Of a stretch of 6,213 bases of DNA, positions 1 to 6,173 are shown in pieces (the stretch's first letter is position 1; every line of letters starts with the position of its first letter). The stretch spans positions 1 to 6,213 of the forward strand of contig CAJBPC010000453.1 of the NCBI GenBank assembly GCA_903957405.1, written 5' to 3'. A program made the translations under genes and the position numbers. The notes beneath the pieces were generated by a model. The model did no database searches and was not told the DNA's origin. It saw nothing but the letters and a program-made list of their open reading frames with translations. The stretch comes from an uncultured bacterium. Its GTDB lineage: Bacteria > Bacteroidota > Bacteroidia > Chitinophagales > Chitinophagaceae.

Positions 1-1131
1 AGGATGCTGCTCCTCACACTTACCATTGCATTGGGATGGTCATCTGACAGTTACGGACAATCCGATCAGGCAGAAGCAAGCATTAGCGCCATCATGCAGG
101 AAACACCGGTGGCCGGACTGTCGGTGGCGGTCGTCAAAGGCAATAGAGTGATATACGCACATTCCTTCGGTTATATGGATCTGGAGAATCGAATACCACT
201 TACGAACGACAACATCTTCCGCATCGCATCCATATCAAAATCATTTTCCGCAACATCCATCATGCAACTGGCAGAAAATGGAAAGCTCTCTCTTGATGAC
301 GATGTGGGTGATCTGCTCGGATTTCCGGTTCGGAATCCTAAATTTCCGGGCACCATCATCACCTTACGCATGTTGCTGTCGCACCGATCATCCATCAACG
401 ACAGCCAGGGATATTTCAGTCTCGACTCGATCGACCCTTCAAAGAATGCCGATGGGTCGAAATGCTACAACGACTATGAACCTGGTAAGGGATATCAATA
501 TTGTAACCTGAATTACAATCTGACAGGCGCGATCATTGAGAAGATATCTGGCGAGCGTTTCGATCAGTACGTGAAAAAACACATAACCGATCCGCTCGGA
601 TTGAAAGCGGGCTATTGTGTCGATTCGCTGGACGCTTCATCATTCGCGAAGATCTATGAATACCGTGCAGACTCCTCAAAATTCATCCACGCACCCGCCG
701 CCTATGCGCCGCGGAGTGCAGAGATCGCCGCATATGTCATGGGCAGGAGCACGCCTGTTTTCTCACCCACAGGAGGTATGAAGATATCTGCGGTTGACCT
801 TGCCCGTTATATGGTCATGCACAGCAGAATGGGAAGGTTTGAGGGCGGCAGGATCATCTCGAAAAAAAGCGCCGGCATGATGCGGACGGTGCTCTCCGAA
901 AAAGAAGGATATGGATTGGCATTGCTGAACACGGATAAACTCATATCCGGAGAACGAATGCTGGGTCACACAGGATCGGCATACGGACTTTACAGCGCCA
1001 TGTTCTGGCATCCAAAGAAAAAGTTCGGATTCATCGTGATCAGCAATGGGTGCCATCCCGGTTATAGCGAAGGGTTCAACACAGTGATCCGAAAGACAGT
1101 GAATGGCCTCTATGACGTTTTCATCCGTTAG
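1..1131 (+). CDS. Serine hydrolase, class C beta-lactamase-like family (probably 5'-partial)
   Basis: This is a secreted or periplasmic serine hydrolase of the beta-lactamase / penicillin-binding-protein-like family (Pfam Beta-lactamase, PF00144). Numbering from the ATG at base 4, the catalytic triad motifs are all visible: SISK at residues 76-79 (nucleophile Ser76, Lys79), Tyr-Cys-Asn at 166-168, and His-Thr-Gly at 322-324. The segment around 35-60, with GLSVAVVKGN and GYMDLENRIPLT, is typical of the family N-terminus. A hydrophobic stretch at residues 2-11 looks like a signal-peptide core, with possible cleavage near Gly18. It lacks the usual basic residues in front, and the frame stays open to base 1 (an Arg codon), so the true start is probably just outside the window. 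Members include esterases, peptidases and DD-peptidases. The substrate cannot be read from sequence, and the class C fold alone does not imply antibiotic resistance. Family assignment is secure; function is unknown. Confidence 0.88.
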   Translation, partial: RMLLLTLTIALGWSSDSYGQSDQAEASISAIMQETPVAGLSVAVVKGNRVIYAHSFGYMDLENRIPLTNDNIFRIASISKSFSATSIMQLAENGKLSLDDDVGDLLGFPVRNPKFPGTIITLRMLLSHRSSINDSQGYFSLDSIDPSKNADGSKCYNDYEPGKGYQYCNLNYNLTGAIIEKISGERFDQYVKKHITDPLGLKAGYCVDSLDASSFAKIYEYRADSSKFIHAPAAYAPRSAEIAAYVMGRSTPVFSPTGGMKISAVDLARYMVMHSRMGRFEGGRIISKKSAGMMRTVLSEKEGYGLALLNTDKLISGERMLGHTGSAYGLYSAMFWHPKKKFGFIVISNGCHPGYSEGFNTVIRKTVNGLYDVFIR

Positions 1132-1287
1132 ATGAGTCGCCGGGATGCTATCCGTCAATGGTGCTTGGTCATTCAAGCAAAAACATACCACCAGACATCA
1201 GCATCCGGATGTATTGGCCTGACATCTTACTGACAATTGACTTTCGACATTTGGGTTCTGAAATCCGTTCAAGTTCCGGAAGCACCG

Positions 1288-1295
1288 TATATTTA
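1288..1295 (+). promoter_or_regulatory. Candidate Bacteroidota -7 element upstream of the DUF1080 gene
   Basis: TATATTTA matches the Bacteroidota -7 consensus TAnnTTTG except at the last base. It lies 50 bp before the ATG at 1346, which would leave a 5' leader of about 40-45 nt. No good TTG -33 element sits at the expected distance; only a TTC is present near 1268-1270. The rest of the 214-bp spacer between the two + strand genes shows no RNA gene or strong hairpin by eye. This is a weak call on pattern alone. Confidence 0.25.
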
Positions 1296-1345
1296 GATGA
1301 ATAAGTCAAGCATAAAATTTCCATTGACCAACGCAAATCGATCGG

Positions 1346-1936
1346 ATGAAAAAAATACCCGTTGTCATCTTTTTCCTGACATTATTTTTCGCGGCAAACG
1401 CTCAACAGAACAAGACCAGAAAGATCTTTAACGGCAAGGACCTCAAAGGATGGACCGTTTCGCAAGGTGCCGATCAATGGTCTGCGTCCAGAGGTGTGCT
1501 TTTCGTAAAGAACAATCCGGAAAGAAAAGGATCCATATTATGGACAGATAAGAAATACAGAGACTTCATCCTTGAAGCGGATTTCCTGATGGGCGACGGA
1601 GTGGTCGACTCGGGCTTCTTCCTGCGATCAGAGAGCGATCAGGTCCAGATCGGGATCTCAGGTTCTTTGAAACGCGACCTCACAGGATCGCCTTACATAC
1701 CGGGGAAAGGCTATCCCGTCGAAGCAAAGGGCGTCAAGGATCTGCTCAAATTGAAAGACTGGAACAGCATGAAGATCAAGGTCACCGGAAAATCCTATAC
1801 GGTATGGCTGAATGGAATGGAAGTAATGACGTATCAGTCGACAACCATCGCGGATGAAGGACCGATCGGTATTCAATTGCATCCAAAGAATGAGATGTCG
1901 ATCAGTTTCAGGAAGATCAAACTCGCAGAACTTTGA
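1346..1936 (+). CDS. Secreted DUF1080 (3-keto-disaccharide hydrolase-like) domain protein
   Basis: The 196-residue product has a clear signal peptide: basic MKK start, hydrophobic core at residues 4-17, and an ANA|QQ cleavage site after residue 19. The mature protein is one DUF1080 / 3-keto-disaccharide hydrolase domain (PF06439), a concanavalin-like jelly roll. Family marks are IFNGKDLKGW at 27-36, DFILEADFLM at 73-82, DSGFFLRS at 88-95, WNSMKIKVTG at 139-148 followed by the strand TVWLNGMEV at 152-160, and GPIGIQLHP at 172-180. Some family members hydrolyse 3-keto-glycosides, but most are uncharacterised and no substrate can be inferred here. It is not followed by an oxidoreductase or sugar isomerase, which often accompany such enzymes. 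The ATG is chosen because the signal peptide begins there; no Shine-Dalgarno is seen, as is usual in Bacteroidota. It converges on the paa operon. Confidence 0.9.
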   Translation: MKKIPVVIFFLTLFFAANAQQNKTRKIFNGKDLKGWTVSQGADQWSASRGVLFVKNNPERKGSILWTDKKYRDFILEADFLMGDGVVDSGFFLRSESDQVQIGISGSLKRDLTGSPYIPGKGYPVEAKGVKDLLKLKDWNSMKIKVTGKSYTVWLNGMEVMTYQSTTIADEGPIGIQLHPKNEMSISFRKIKLAEL

Positions 1937-1944
1937 TCACGCTT

Positions 1945-1958
1945 CAGTGCGGACACTG
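1945..1958. other. Weak hairpin between the convergent DUF1080 and paaI genes
   Basis: CAGTG and CACTG form a perfect 5-bp stem around a CGGA loop in the 68-bp spacer between the two convergent stop codons. On the - strand the stem could lengthen with a small bulge. There is no T-run on either side, so it is not a standard intrinsic terminator. Its position after both genes is the only reason to suspect a role in ending transcription. Confidence 0.2.
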
Positions 1959-2004
1959 CGCAGGATCCCTATCGAAGATGATGGACTACCATATTCATGT
2001 GTCA

Positions 2005-2442
2005 TCAGAGGGATGTCGGCTTACCGATCAAAGGCTTACCGGTTCTGAAACAGGTCCCTTTGAATAGGGCGACCTGTTCGTCTCTTTGGTTTAGTATCGT
2101 GATAAGGTAAACGCCCGTGCTCCGGCCGTTGTGCACTTCCCTGGCTTCTGCAGTAAGGATATCTCCGAGATGCATGGCCTTGATGAATGAGATCGTCACA
2201 TCGAGGGCCACGGACAGGTTGTTGCGGTTGTTGCAAGCGAATGCGAAAGCGGAATCCGCCATGGAGAAGGGAATGCCACCGTGCACAATGCCAAAACCAT
2301 TGACCATTTCCTGCCGGATGATCATGCGTATGCGGCTATAGCCCTCTCTGACCTCAAGCAACTCGACACCCATCCATCGGCTGAAATGGTCATTCTCCAT
2401 CATGTGTGCAACAACCTCTTCGTGGATCGATTGGTGTTTCAT
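2005..2442 (-). CDS. paaI: Hydroxyphenylacetyl-CoA thioesterase PaaI (hotdog fold)
   Basis: The 145-residue protein is a hotdog-fold acyl-CoA thioesterase of the PaaI family. The core motif spans residues 48-71, starting NGFGIVHGG and continuing through MADSAFAFACNN. It contains the Asn48, His54 and Asp63 that correspond to the active-site positions of E. coli PaaI, where the Asp is the catalytic carboxylate. Length is close to the usual 140. In the phenylacetate pathway PaaI is thought to hydrolyse ring-hydroxylated phenylacetyl-CoA or other dead-end CoA esters, freeing trapped CoA when ring opening stalls; it acts in the cytoplasm. The start lies 16 bp downstream of the paaG stop, across an A-rich leader without a Shine-Dalgarno, so it is probably co-transcribed as the last gene of the operon. 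The paa neighbours favour PaaI over a generic thioesterase. Confidence 0.92.
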   Translation of the reverse strand: MKHQSIHEEVVAHMMENDHFSRWMGVELLEVREGYSRIRMIIRQEMVNGFGIVHGGIPFSMADSAFAFACNNRNNLSVALDVTISFIKAMHLGDILTAEAREVHNGRSTGVYLITILNQRDEQVALFKGTCFRTGKPLIGKPTSL

Positions 2443-2458
2443 TGTTCGTGTTTTTTAT

Positions 2459-3235
2459 TCATTTCCCAAGGAATACCGGAGCTCTTTTTTGAAGGAATGC
2501 CTCGACACCTTCCCGGTAATCGTATGTAAGGGCGGCATCCTGCTGGAACCTGTCTTCCAGATCCAGCTGTGTGTCGAGGTCTTGTGAAAAGGACCGGCTC
2601 AGGGCATGCTTGGTGAGGGCTAAACTTCGGGTAGCCATGGCCGATAGTCGCTCCGACAATTGCATCGATTCCGCCACGAAGGTCTCATCCGGAAATACTT
2701 TATACACCATACCCAATCGCTCTGCCTCATCCGCACCCACTTTATCCCCGAGCATGGCAAGTGCCGATGCCTTTTGCCAGCCGATGAGTCTTGGAAGGAA
2801 ATAGGTGCCTCCGCTATCCGGTATCAACCCTATTCGGGAGAAAGCCTGGATAAAACTGGCTGATCCGGCTGCGACAACGATATCGCAGCAGAGAGCGATA
2901 TTGGCACCGGCACCTGCAGCCACACCATTCACCGCCGCCACCACCGGCTTGGCCATTGCACGGATCTTTTTTACGATGGGATTGTAATGTTCCGATAGGA
3001 TCTGCGACATGGTAGGTCCGCCGGGGGCGGTTATCTCTGAAAGATCCTGCCCAGCGGAGAAAGCCTTGCCCATCCCGGTGATGCGCACGGCCCTTACCTC
3101 ATGAAGACTCGCACACTGATCCAACCTTGCCTGGAGCAATATGGCCATCTCCCGGTTGAATGCATTGAGTTTGTCAGGTCGGTTCAGCGTGATATGCGCT
3201 ACCCCGTTTTCGATATGAAAAATTATGGATGACAT
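2459..3235 (-). CDS. paaG: 1,2-epoxyphenylacetyl-CoA isomerase PaaG (crotonase family)
   Basis: The 258-residue protein belongs to the enoyl-CoA hydratase/isomerase (crotonase) superfamily. PaaG converts ring-1,2-epoxyphenylacetyl-CoA to the seven-membered oxepin-CoA and also shifts double bonds in later didehydroadipyl-CoA intermediates. Visible marks are LNRPDKLNAFN at 17-27, the oxyanion-hole segments AGQDL at 61-65 and NGVAAGAGAN at 103-112, and GLIPDSGGT at 136-144, whose Asp140 corresponds to the catalytic Asp of PaaG-type isomerases. A Glu appears at neither classical hydratase position, which favours PaaG over a PaaF-type hydratase. The C-terminal DYREGVEAFLQKRAP is also typical of PaaG. 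It starts 54 bp after the paaD stop and precedes paaI by 16 bp. In E. coli paaE and paaF lie between paaD and paaG; here they do not. Confidence 0.92.
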   Translation of the reverse strand: MSSIIFHIENGVAHITLNRPDKLNAFNREMAILLQARLDQCASLHEVRAVRITGMGKAFSAGQDLSEITAPGGPTMSQILSEHYNPIVKKIRAMAKPVVAAVNGVAAGAGANIALCCDIVVAAGSASFIQAFSRIGLIPDSGGTYFLPRLIGWQKASALAMLGDKVGADEAERLGMVYKVFPDETFVAESMQLSERLSAMATRSLALTKHALSRSFSQDLDTQLDLEDRFQQDAALTYDYREGVEAFLQKRAPVFLGK

Positions 3236-3289
3236 ATAAAGCCTTATTGTTCTTTAAAGATAAACCAAAGCACCGGGCAGCCGCTTTCA

Positions 3290-3766
3290 CTAATGACATT
3301 TGAAATGATCAAATGGCTCTCTGCAGTCTTCACATCGGTAAAGTGCCTTGCAGGCCGTTGAACCAAACTCACTAAGGCATTGCGTATGGGTCGACCCGCA
3401 GTGCGGACATTCAACGGGCGTCTGATCACCGGTGCGATGTGGGGGGGCTATTCCGTATGCCTTCAGCTTCGCCTTTCCCGATTCCGTCATCCAGTCCGTA
3501 GTCCATGCAGGAGAGAGCCGGGTCACGATCTCGAAATCAGTCATGCCGGCCGCATACATGGCCATACGTATCTGCATCGATATCATATCCATTGCCGGAC
3601 AGCCGGAATAGGTTGGCGTCACTACGATCCGCCACCGGCCTTCTCCATTTTCCATGCTGATCCTCTCGACTGACCTTACGATACCCAGATCAAGTATCGA
3701 GAGTACCGGCAGTTCGGGATCCTTGACGGAATCCAGCAATTTGAGTATGTCCCTTTCACAGATCAT
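3290..3766 (-). CDS. paaD: Phenylacetyl-CoA epoxidase assembly protein PaaD
   Basis: The 158-residue protein has the two-part layout of PaaD. An N-terminal MIP18/SufT-like (DUF59) domain covers about residues 5-100, with DPELPVLSILDLGIVR at 16-31, TPTYSGCPAMD at 50-60 including the conserved Cys56, and SPAWTTDWM at 85-93. A C-terminal cysteine-rich tail follows, with CPHC at 120-123, Cys139, CEDC at 145-148 and a final Cys157-His158, which looks like a zinc ribbon. PaaD is required for an active epoxidase and, by analogy with SufT/MIP18 proteins, probably helps mature a metal centre, most likely the 2Fe-2S cluster of the reductase PaaE; that role is inference. It is separated from paaC by an unusually long 174-bp gap and is followed by paaG, not by paaE as in E. 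coli. Confidence 0.93.
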   Translation of the reverse strand: MICERDILKLLDSVKDPELPVLSILDLGIVRSVERISMENGEGRWRIVVTPTYSGCPAMDMISMQIRMAMYAAGMTDFEIVTRLSPAWTTDWMTESGKAKLKAYGIAPPHRTGDQTPVECPHCGSTHTQCLSEFGSTACKALYRCEDCREPFDHFKCH

Positions 3767-3840
3767 GACGATTATTGAAAATCATTGGTCGTTTTGTTTC
3801 CTGCATTTGGTCTTCCTCTTGGCATGCAAACCGCAAAATC

Positions 3841-3869
3841 GAAATGTAGGGTTGAATTCCTGTTGGCAA
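3841..3869 (-). promoter_or_regulatory. Candidate internal promoter for paaD-paaG-paaI
   Basis: Read on the - strand, TTG (3869-3867) is followed after 18 bp by TACATTTC (3848-3841), one mismatch from the Bacteroidota TAnnTTTG -7 element. Transcription would start about 70 nt before the paaD ATG. It sits in the 174-bp gap after paaC, the longest spacer in the operon. The spacing is slightly short of the usual 19-21 bp and the call rests only on pattern. Confidence 0.28.
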
Positions 3870-3940
3870 TCTTTTTAGGTGAGTCATGGATGCCGGCCCA
3901 GCTTCATTTGGCGGTAAGGGACCATCGGAGCGTGGGATCT

Positions 3941-4687
3941 TCACCACTCCTGGCCGGGGTAGGTCCGTTGAAGGAACTGCATTTCGGCAAGAATATAACC
4001 CAGGTGCTCCGTGTGCCTCCCCTCTTTGCCTCCTTTCTGAGACCAGCCCTCCTCAGGTACCATCAGGGTCGCTTCTTCAAAGACGGCCTTTGTCTTCGAC
4101 ATCCATTCTTCCTTGAAGGAGGAAGGATCGACTCCAATACCCGTGGCAACCATCTCCTGCTCAAAGATGGCAGGCATGAATAACTCACCCGTATATGGCC
4201 AGATCCGCACAAGCGAATCCTGCATGCGCTCATGGCTCTCATCCGTCCCGTCTCCGAGGCGTATCACCCATTCACTGCTCCACCTGCGGTGGTATGAAGT
4301 TTCTTTCAAGGCTTTTTCAGCTATGCCCGCGAGTTGTACATCAGCCGATCGCTGCAGCGCTTCGTATTGCAGGAGCTGGAACTCGCTGAACAGGTACTGC
4401 CGGAGTATGGTAAATCCCCAGTCGCGTTTTGGCAATTCAAGCATCAGAAGATTCAGGTATGATCGTGCATCACGCAAATAGGCGAGGCTGTCTTCCGAAG
4501 CTCCATGACCGGTGATTGAAGCGGCATATTGGTATAGGTATCTCGACTGACCGATGAGATCCAAAGAGATATTGGTGATGGCAATGTCCTGCTCTAAAAC
4601 CGGCCCGTGACCGCACCACTCACTATTGCGGTGGCCCAGGATCAATGCATTGTCGGCTAAATGTAGCAGGTAATTGGAAAGGGACAT
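3941..4687 (-). CDS. paaC: Phenylacetyl-CoA 1,2-epoxidase structural subunit PaaC
   Basis: PaaC is the non-catalytic, ferritin-like helical subunit that pairs with PaaA in the phenylacetyl-CoA epoxidase. The product is 248 residues, the same length as E. coli PaaC by my recollection, and aligns with it end to end by eye. Marks include SEWCGHGPVLEQDIA at 22-36, NISLDLIGQSR at 39-49, a central HRRWSSEW segment followed by RLGDGTDESHERM, and the C-terminal HTEHLGYILAEMQFLQR starting at residue 225 and ending PGQEW. The pairs of Glu-x-x-His iron ligands seen in PaaA are not conserved in the same way, as expected for the structural partner. It starts 84 bp after the paaB stop and ends 174 bp before paaD, both long gaps for this operon. 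The ATG at 4687 gives the family N-terminus with no extension. Confidence 0.95.
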   Translation of the reverse strand: MSLSNYLLHLADNALILGHRNSEWCGHGPVLEQDIAITNISLDLIGQSRYLYQYAASITGHGASEDSLAYLRDARSYLNLLMLELPKRDWGFTILRQYLFSEFQLLQYEALQRSADVQLAGIAEKALKETSYHRRWSSEWVIRLGDGTDESHERMQDSLVRIWPYTGELFMPAIFEQEMVATGIGVDPSSFKEEWMSKTKAVFEEATLMVPEEGWSQKGGKEGRHTEHLGYILAEMQFLQRTYPGQEW

Positions 4688-4771
4688 CGTTGAACATTAT
4701 TTCACTGGTCAAAGAGTATCATATCTTCTTGAGTCGCGGCATCATGGGCATAAAGCCGATTGCGGTGAGGT

Positions 4772-5140
4772 TCACATGTTTTTCACAGCTTCCGGCAGTT
4801 CGTAGAAGGTGGGGTGTCGATAGACCTTATCATTTGCCGGGTCATAAAGACTGGAGGATTCTTCAGGGTTTGACGCATGGATGTACTTGCTTTCCACCAC
4901 CCAGATGCTGACGCCTTCCATCCTTCGCGTATAGACGTCGCGGGCATTTTCCATCGCCATCTGCGCATCGGCTGCATGCAGGCTTCCGGCATGCTTGTGG
5001 TCAAGCCCCTGCCTGCTGCGGATGAATACCTCCCACAGAGGCCAGTTTTTTTCCTGTACGGAAGAAGAAGGTGCTGGGGAACTGCCACCCGGCGCATCCG
5101 GGATATCACCATAGAGGTATTTGCGTGATTGAAATGACAT
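4772..5140 (-). CDS. paaB: Phenylacetyl-CoA 1,2-epoxidase subunit PaaB, with N-terminal extension
   Basis: PaaB is the small subunit that bridges PaaA-PaaC heterodimers in the epoxidase and is needed for electron transfer from the reductase. The family body runs from about residue 32 to 122: WPLWEVFIRSRQGL at 33-46, HAGSLHAADAQMAMENARD at 50-68, YTRRMEGVSIWVV at 70-82, and the C-terminal KVYRHPTFYELP. E. coli PaaB has about 95 residues, whereas this one has 122. The extra ~27 residues at the front are rich in Ser, Pro and Gly at 17-27. No ATG, GTG or TTG codon occurs between codon 1 and Trp33, so the extension is hard to avoid by choosing another start. The ATG lies 10 bp after the paaA stop, as expected for a co-transcribed pair. 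Identity is secure; the role of the extension is unknown. Confidence 0.95.
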   Translation of the reverse strand: MSFQSRKYLYGDIPDAPGGSSPAPSSSVQEKNWPLWEVFIRSRQGLDHKHAGSLHAADAQMAMENARDVYTRRMEGVSIWVVESKYIHASNPEESSSLYDPANDKVYRHPTFYELPEAVKNM

Positions 5141-5150
5141 TTTTTATGAT

Positions 5151-6110
5151 TTATGCGGCAGATGCCTTGACCATTGATTTCTTATTTGCATGTGCCAGTG
5201 CCGCTTCGCGCACCCAGCGTCCTTCTTCGTGTGCCTTTCGGCGGGCTTCAAGTCTCTCGCGGTTGCAGGGACCGTTGCCTTTCACCACCTGCCAGAATTC
5301 ATCCCAGTCTATCGCCCCGAAATCATAATGACCGCGCTCCTCGTTCCATTTCAGATCAGGATCCGGAAGCGTCATGTTCAGAACCTTCACCTGTTCCGCA
5401 ATCATGTCTATGAACCGCTGGCGCAGTTCATCGTTGCTCATGCGTTTGATCTTCCATTTCATGCTCAGGTCTGAATGGGTTGATTCACTATCCCTCGGAC
5501 CAAACATCATCAGCGCCGGCCACCACCATCTGTCAATCGCATCCTGGCACATGGCACGCTGTTCAGCGGAACCGCGACTCAGCACCAGTAAGGATTCAAA
5601 ACCCTGCCTTTGGTGGAAGCTTTCTTCCTTACAGATCCGTACCATCGCCCGGGCATAGGGTCCGTAAGAATTCCGGCAAAGCATCACCTGATTCATGATG
5701 GCGGCGCCATCCACCAGCCAGCCGATTGCGCCGATATCCGCCCAGGTGAGCGTCGGATAGTTGAAGATGGAGGAATATTTAGCCTTTCCGCTGTGCAGAT
5801 CTTCAATGGTGGATTCGCGCGTCACACCCAGCGTCTCTGCGGCAGCGTAGAGGTACAGACCATGACCGGCCTCATCCTGTGCCTTGGCCAATAAGACGGC
5901 TTTTCTTTTCAAGCTGGGTGCCCTTGTGATCCAGTTCCCTTCAGGGAGCATCCCCACTATTTCGCTGTGCGCATGCTGGCTGATCTGCCGGATAAGCGTT
6001 TTCCGATACGCATCCGGCATCCAGTCCCGGGGTTCGATCTTCACCTCATTTTCAAGCTTCCCGTAAAATATACTTTCAAAATGCTCCATGGCTTTATCAT
6101 TTGGAAACAT
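5151..6110 (-). CDS. paaA: Phenylacetyl-CoA 1,2-epoxidase catalytic subunit PaaA
   Basis: PaaA is the diiron oxygenase subunit that, with PaaB, PaaC and the reductase PaaE, epoxidises the ring of phenylacetyl-CoA using O2 and reducing equivalents from NADPH, in the cytoplasm. Expected metal ligands are present: Glu50 in HAHSEIVG, Glu80 and His83 in QDEAGHGLYLY, Asp134 in GWLVDGAAI, and Glu163 and His166 in CKEESFHQRQG. They sit eight residues later than the E. coli positions as I remember them. Other strong family segments are EPRDWMPDAYRKTLIRQ at 26-42, KYSSIFNYPTLTWADIG at 111-127, WWWPALMMFGP in the C-terminal half, and WVREAALAHA near the end. The 319-residue length is about ten more than E. 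coli. The ATG at 6110 is the longest start; Met8 (6089) is equally plausible because it leaves a normal leader after the nearby -7-like element. It is 10 bp upstream of paaB. Confidence 0.95.
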   Translation of the reverse strand: MFPNDKAMEHFESIFYGKLENEVKIEPRDWMPDAYRKTLIRQISQHAHSEIVGMLPEGNWITRAPSLKRKAVLLAKAQDEAGHGLYLYAAAETLGVTRESTIEDLHSGKAKYSSIFNYPTLTWADIGAIGWLVDGAAIMNQVMLCRNSYGPYARAMVRICKEESFHQRQGFESLLVLSRGSAEQRAMCQDAIDRWWWPALMMFGPRDSESTHSDLSMKWKIKRMSNDELRQRFIDMIAEQVKVLNMTLPDPDLKWNEERGHYDFGAIDWDEFWQVVKGNGPCNRERLEARRKAHEEGRWVREAALAHANKKSMVKASAA

Positions 6111-6115
6111 ACCCG

Positions 6116-6132
6116 TAAAGTTATCTAATTTA
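6116..6132 (-). promoter_or_regulatory. Candidate paaA promoter -7 region
   Basis: On the - strand two overlapping-region matches to TAnnTTTG occur: TAACTTTA (6123-6116) and TAAATTAG (6132-6125), each one mismatch from consensus. A TTC lies 17 bp upstream of the second and is the only -33 candidate. If the first box is used, the ATG at 6110 would be nearly leaderless, which favours Met8 at 6089 as the start. The inverted repeat at 6131-6148 would overlap or abut this promoter, consistent with repression. Confidence 0.3.
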
Positions 6133-6148
6133 CTAACAACCGTTAGTA
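6131..6148. promoter_or_regulatory. Perfect inverted repeat upstream of paaA, probable TetR/PaaR-type operator
   Basis: TACTAAC and GTTAGTA form a perfect 7-bp inverted repeat around a 4-bp AACC spacer, 21 bp upstream of the longest paaA start. As I recall, the operator of the TetR-family repressor PaaR of Thermus, which responds to phenylacetyl-CoA, has consensus CNAACGNNCGTTNG; this site fits it at all but one fixed position. Its overlap with the -7-like elements suits repression of paaABCDGI. No regulator gene is in the window. A terminator is less likely because the stem is AT-rich and no T-run follows. Confidence 0.55.
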
Positions 6149-6173
6149 CGAATCGTTCAGTGCAGGAGGGACC

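Noticed and set aside
763..1191. 142-codon open frame on the - strand antisense to the serine hydrolase
   Set aside because: The + strand gene has all three catalytic motifs across this region; the reverse product is Cys/His-rich with no family resemblance, so it is a shadow.
1202..1211. 10-bp palindrome CATCCGGATG in the spacer before the DUF1080 gene
   Set aside because: It has no loop, does not extend outward, and sits far from the candidate -7 element; a palindrome this short is expected by chance.
3785..4183. 132-codon open frame on the + strand opposite the 3' end of paaC and the paaC-paaD gap
   Set aside because: It lies antisense to a confidently identified paaC, shows no recognisable domain, and is explained by the open reverse frame of a GC-balanced coding region.
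4688..4771. TA-CTC-TTTG in the paaB-paaC gap as a possible promoter
   Set aside because: It has one base too many between TA and TTTG compared with the Bacteroidota -7 consensus, and no TTG lies at a suitable distance.
4783..5112. 109-codon - strand frame inside paaB in another frame
   Set aside because: It overlaps nearly all of paaB, whose product matches the PaaB family to its last residue; the alternative product is Arg/Met-rich low-quality sequence typical of an out-of-frame read.
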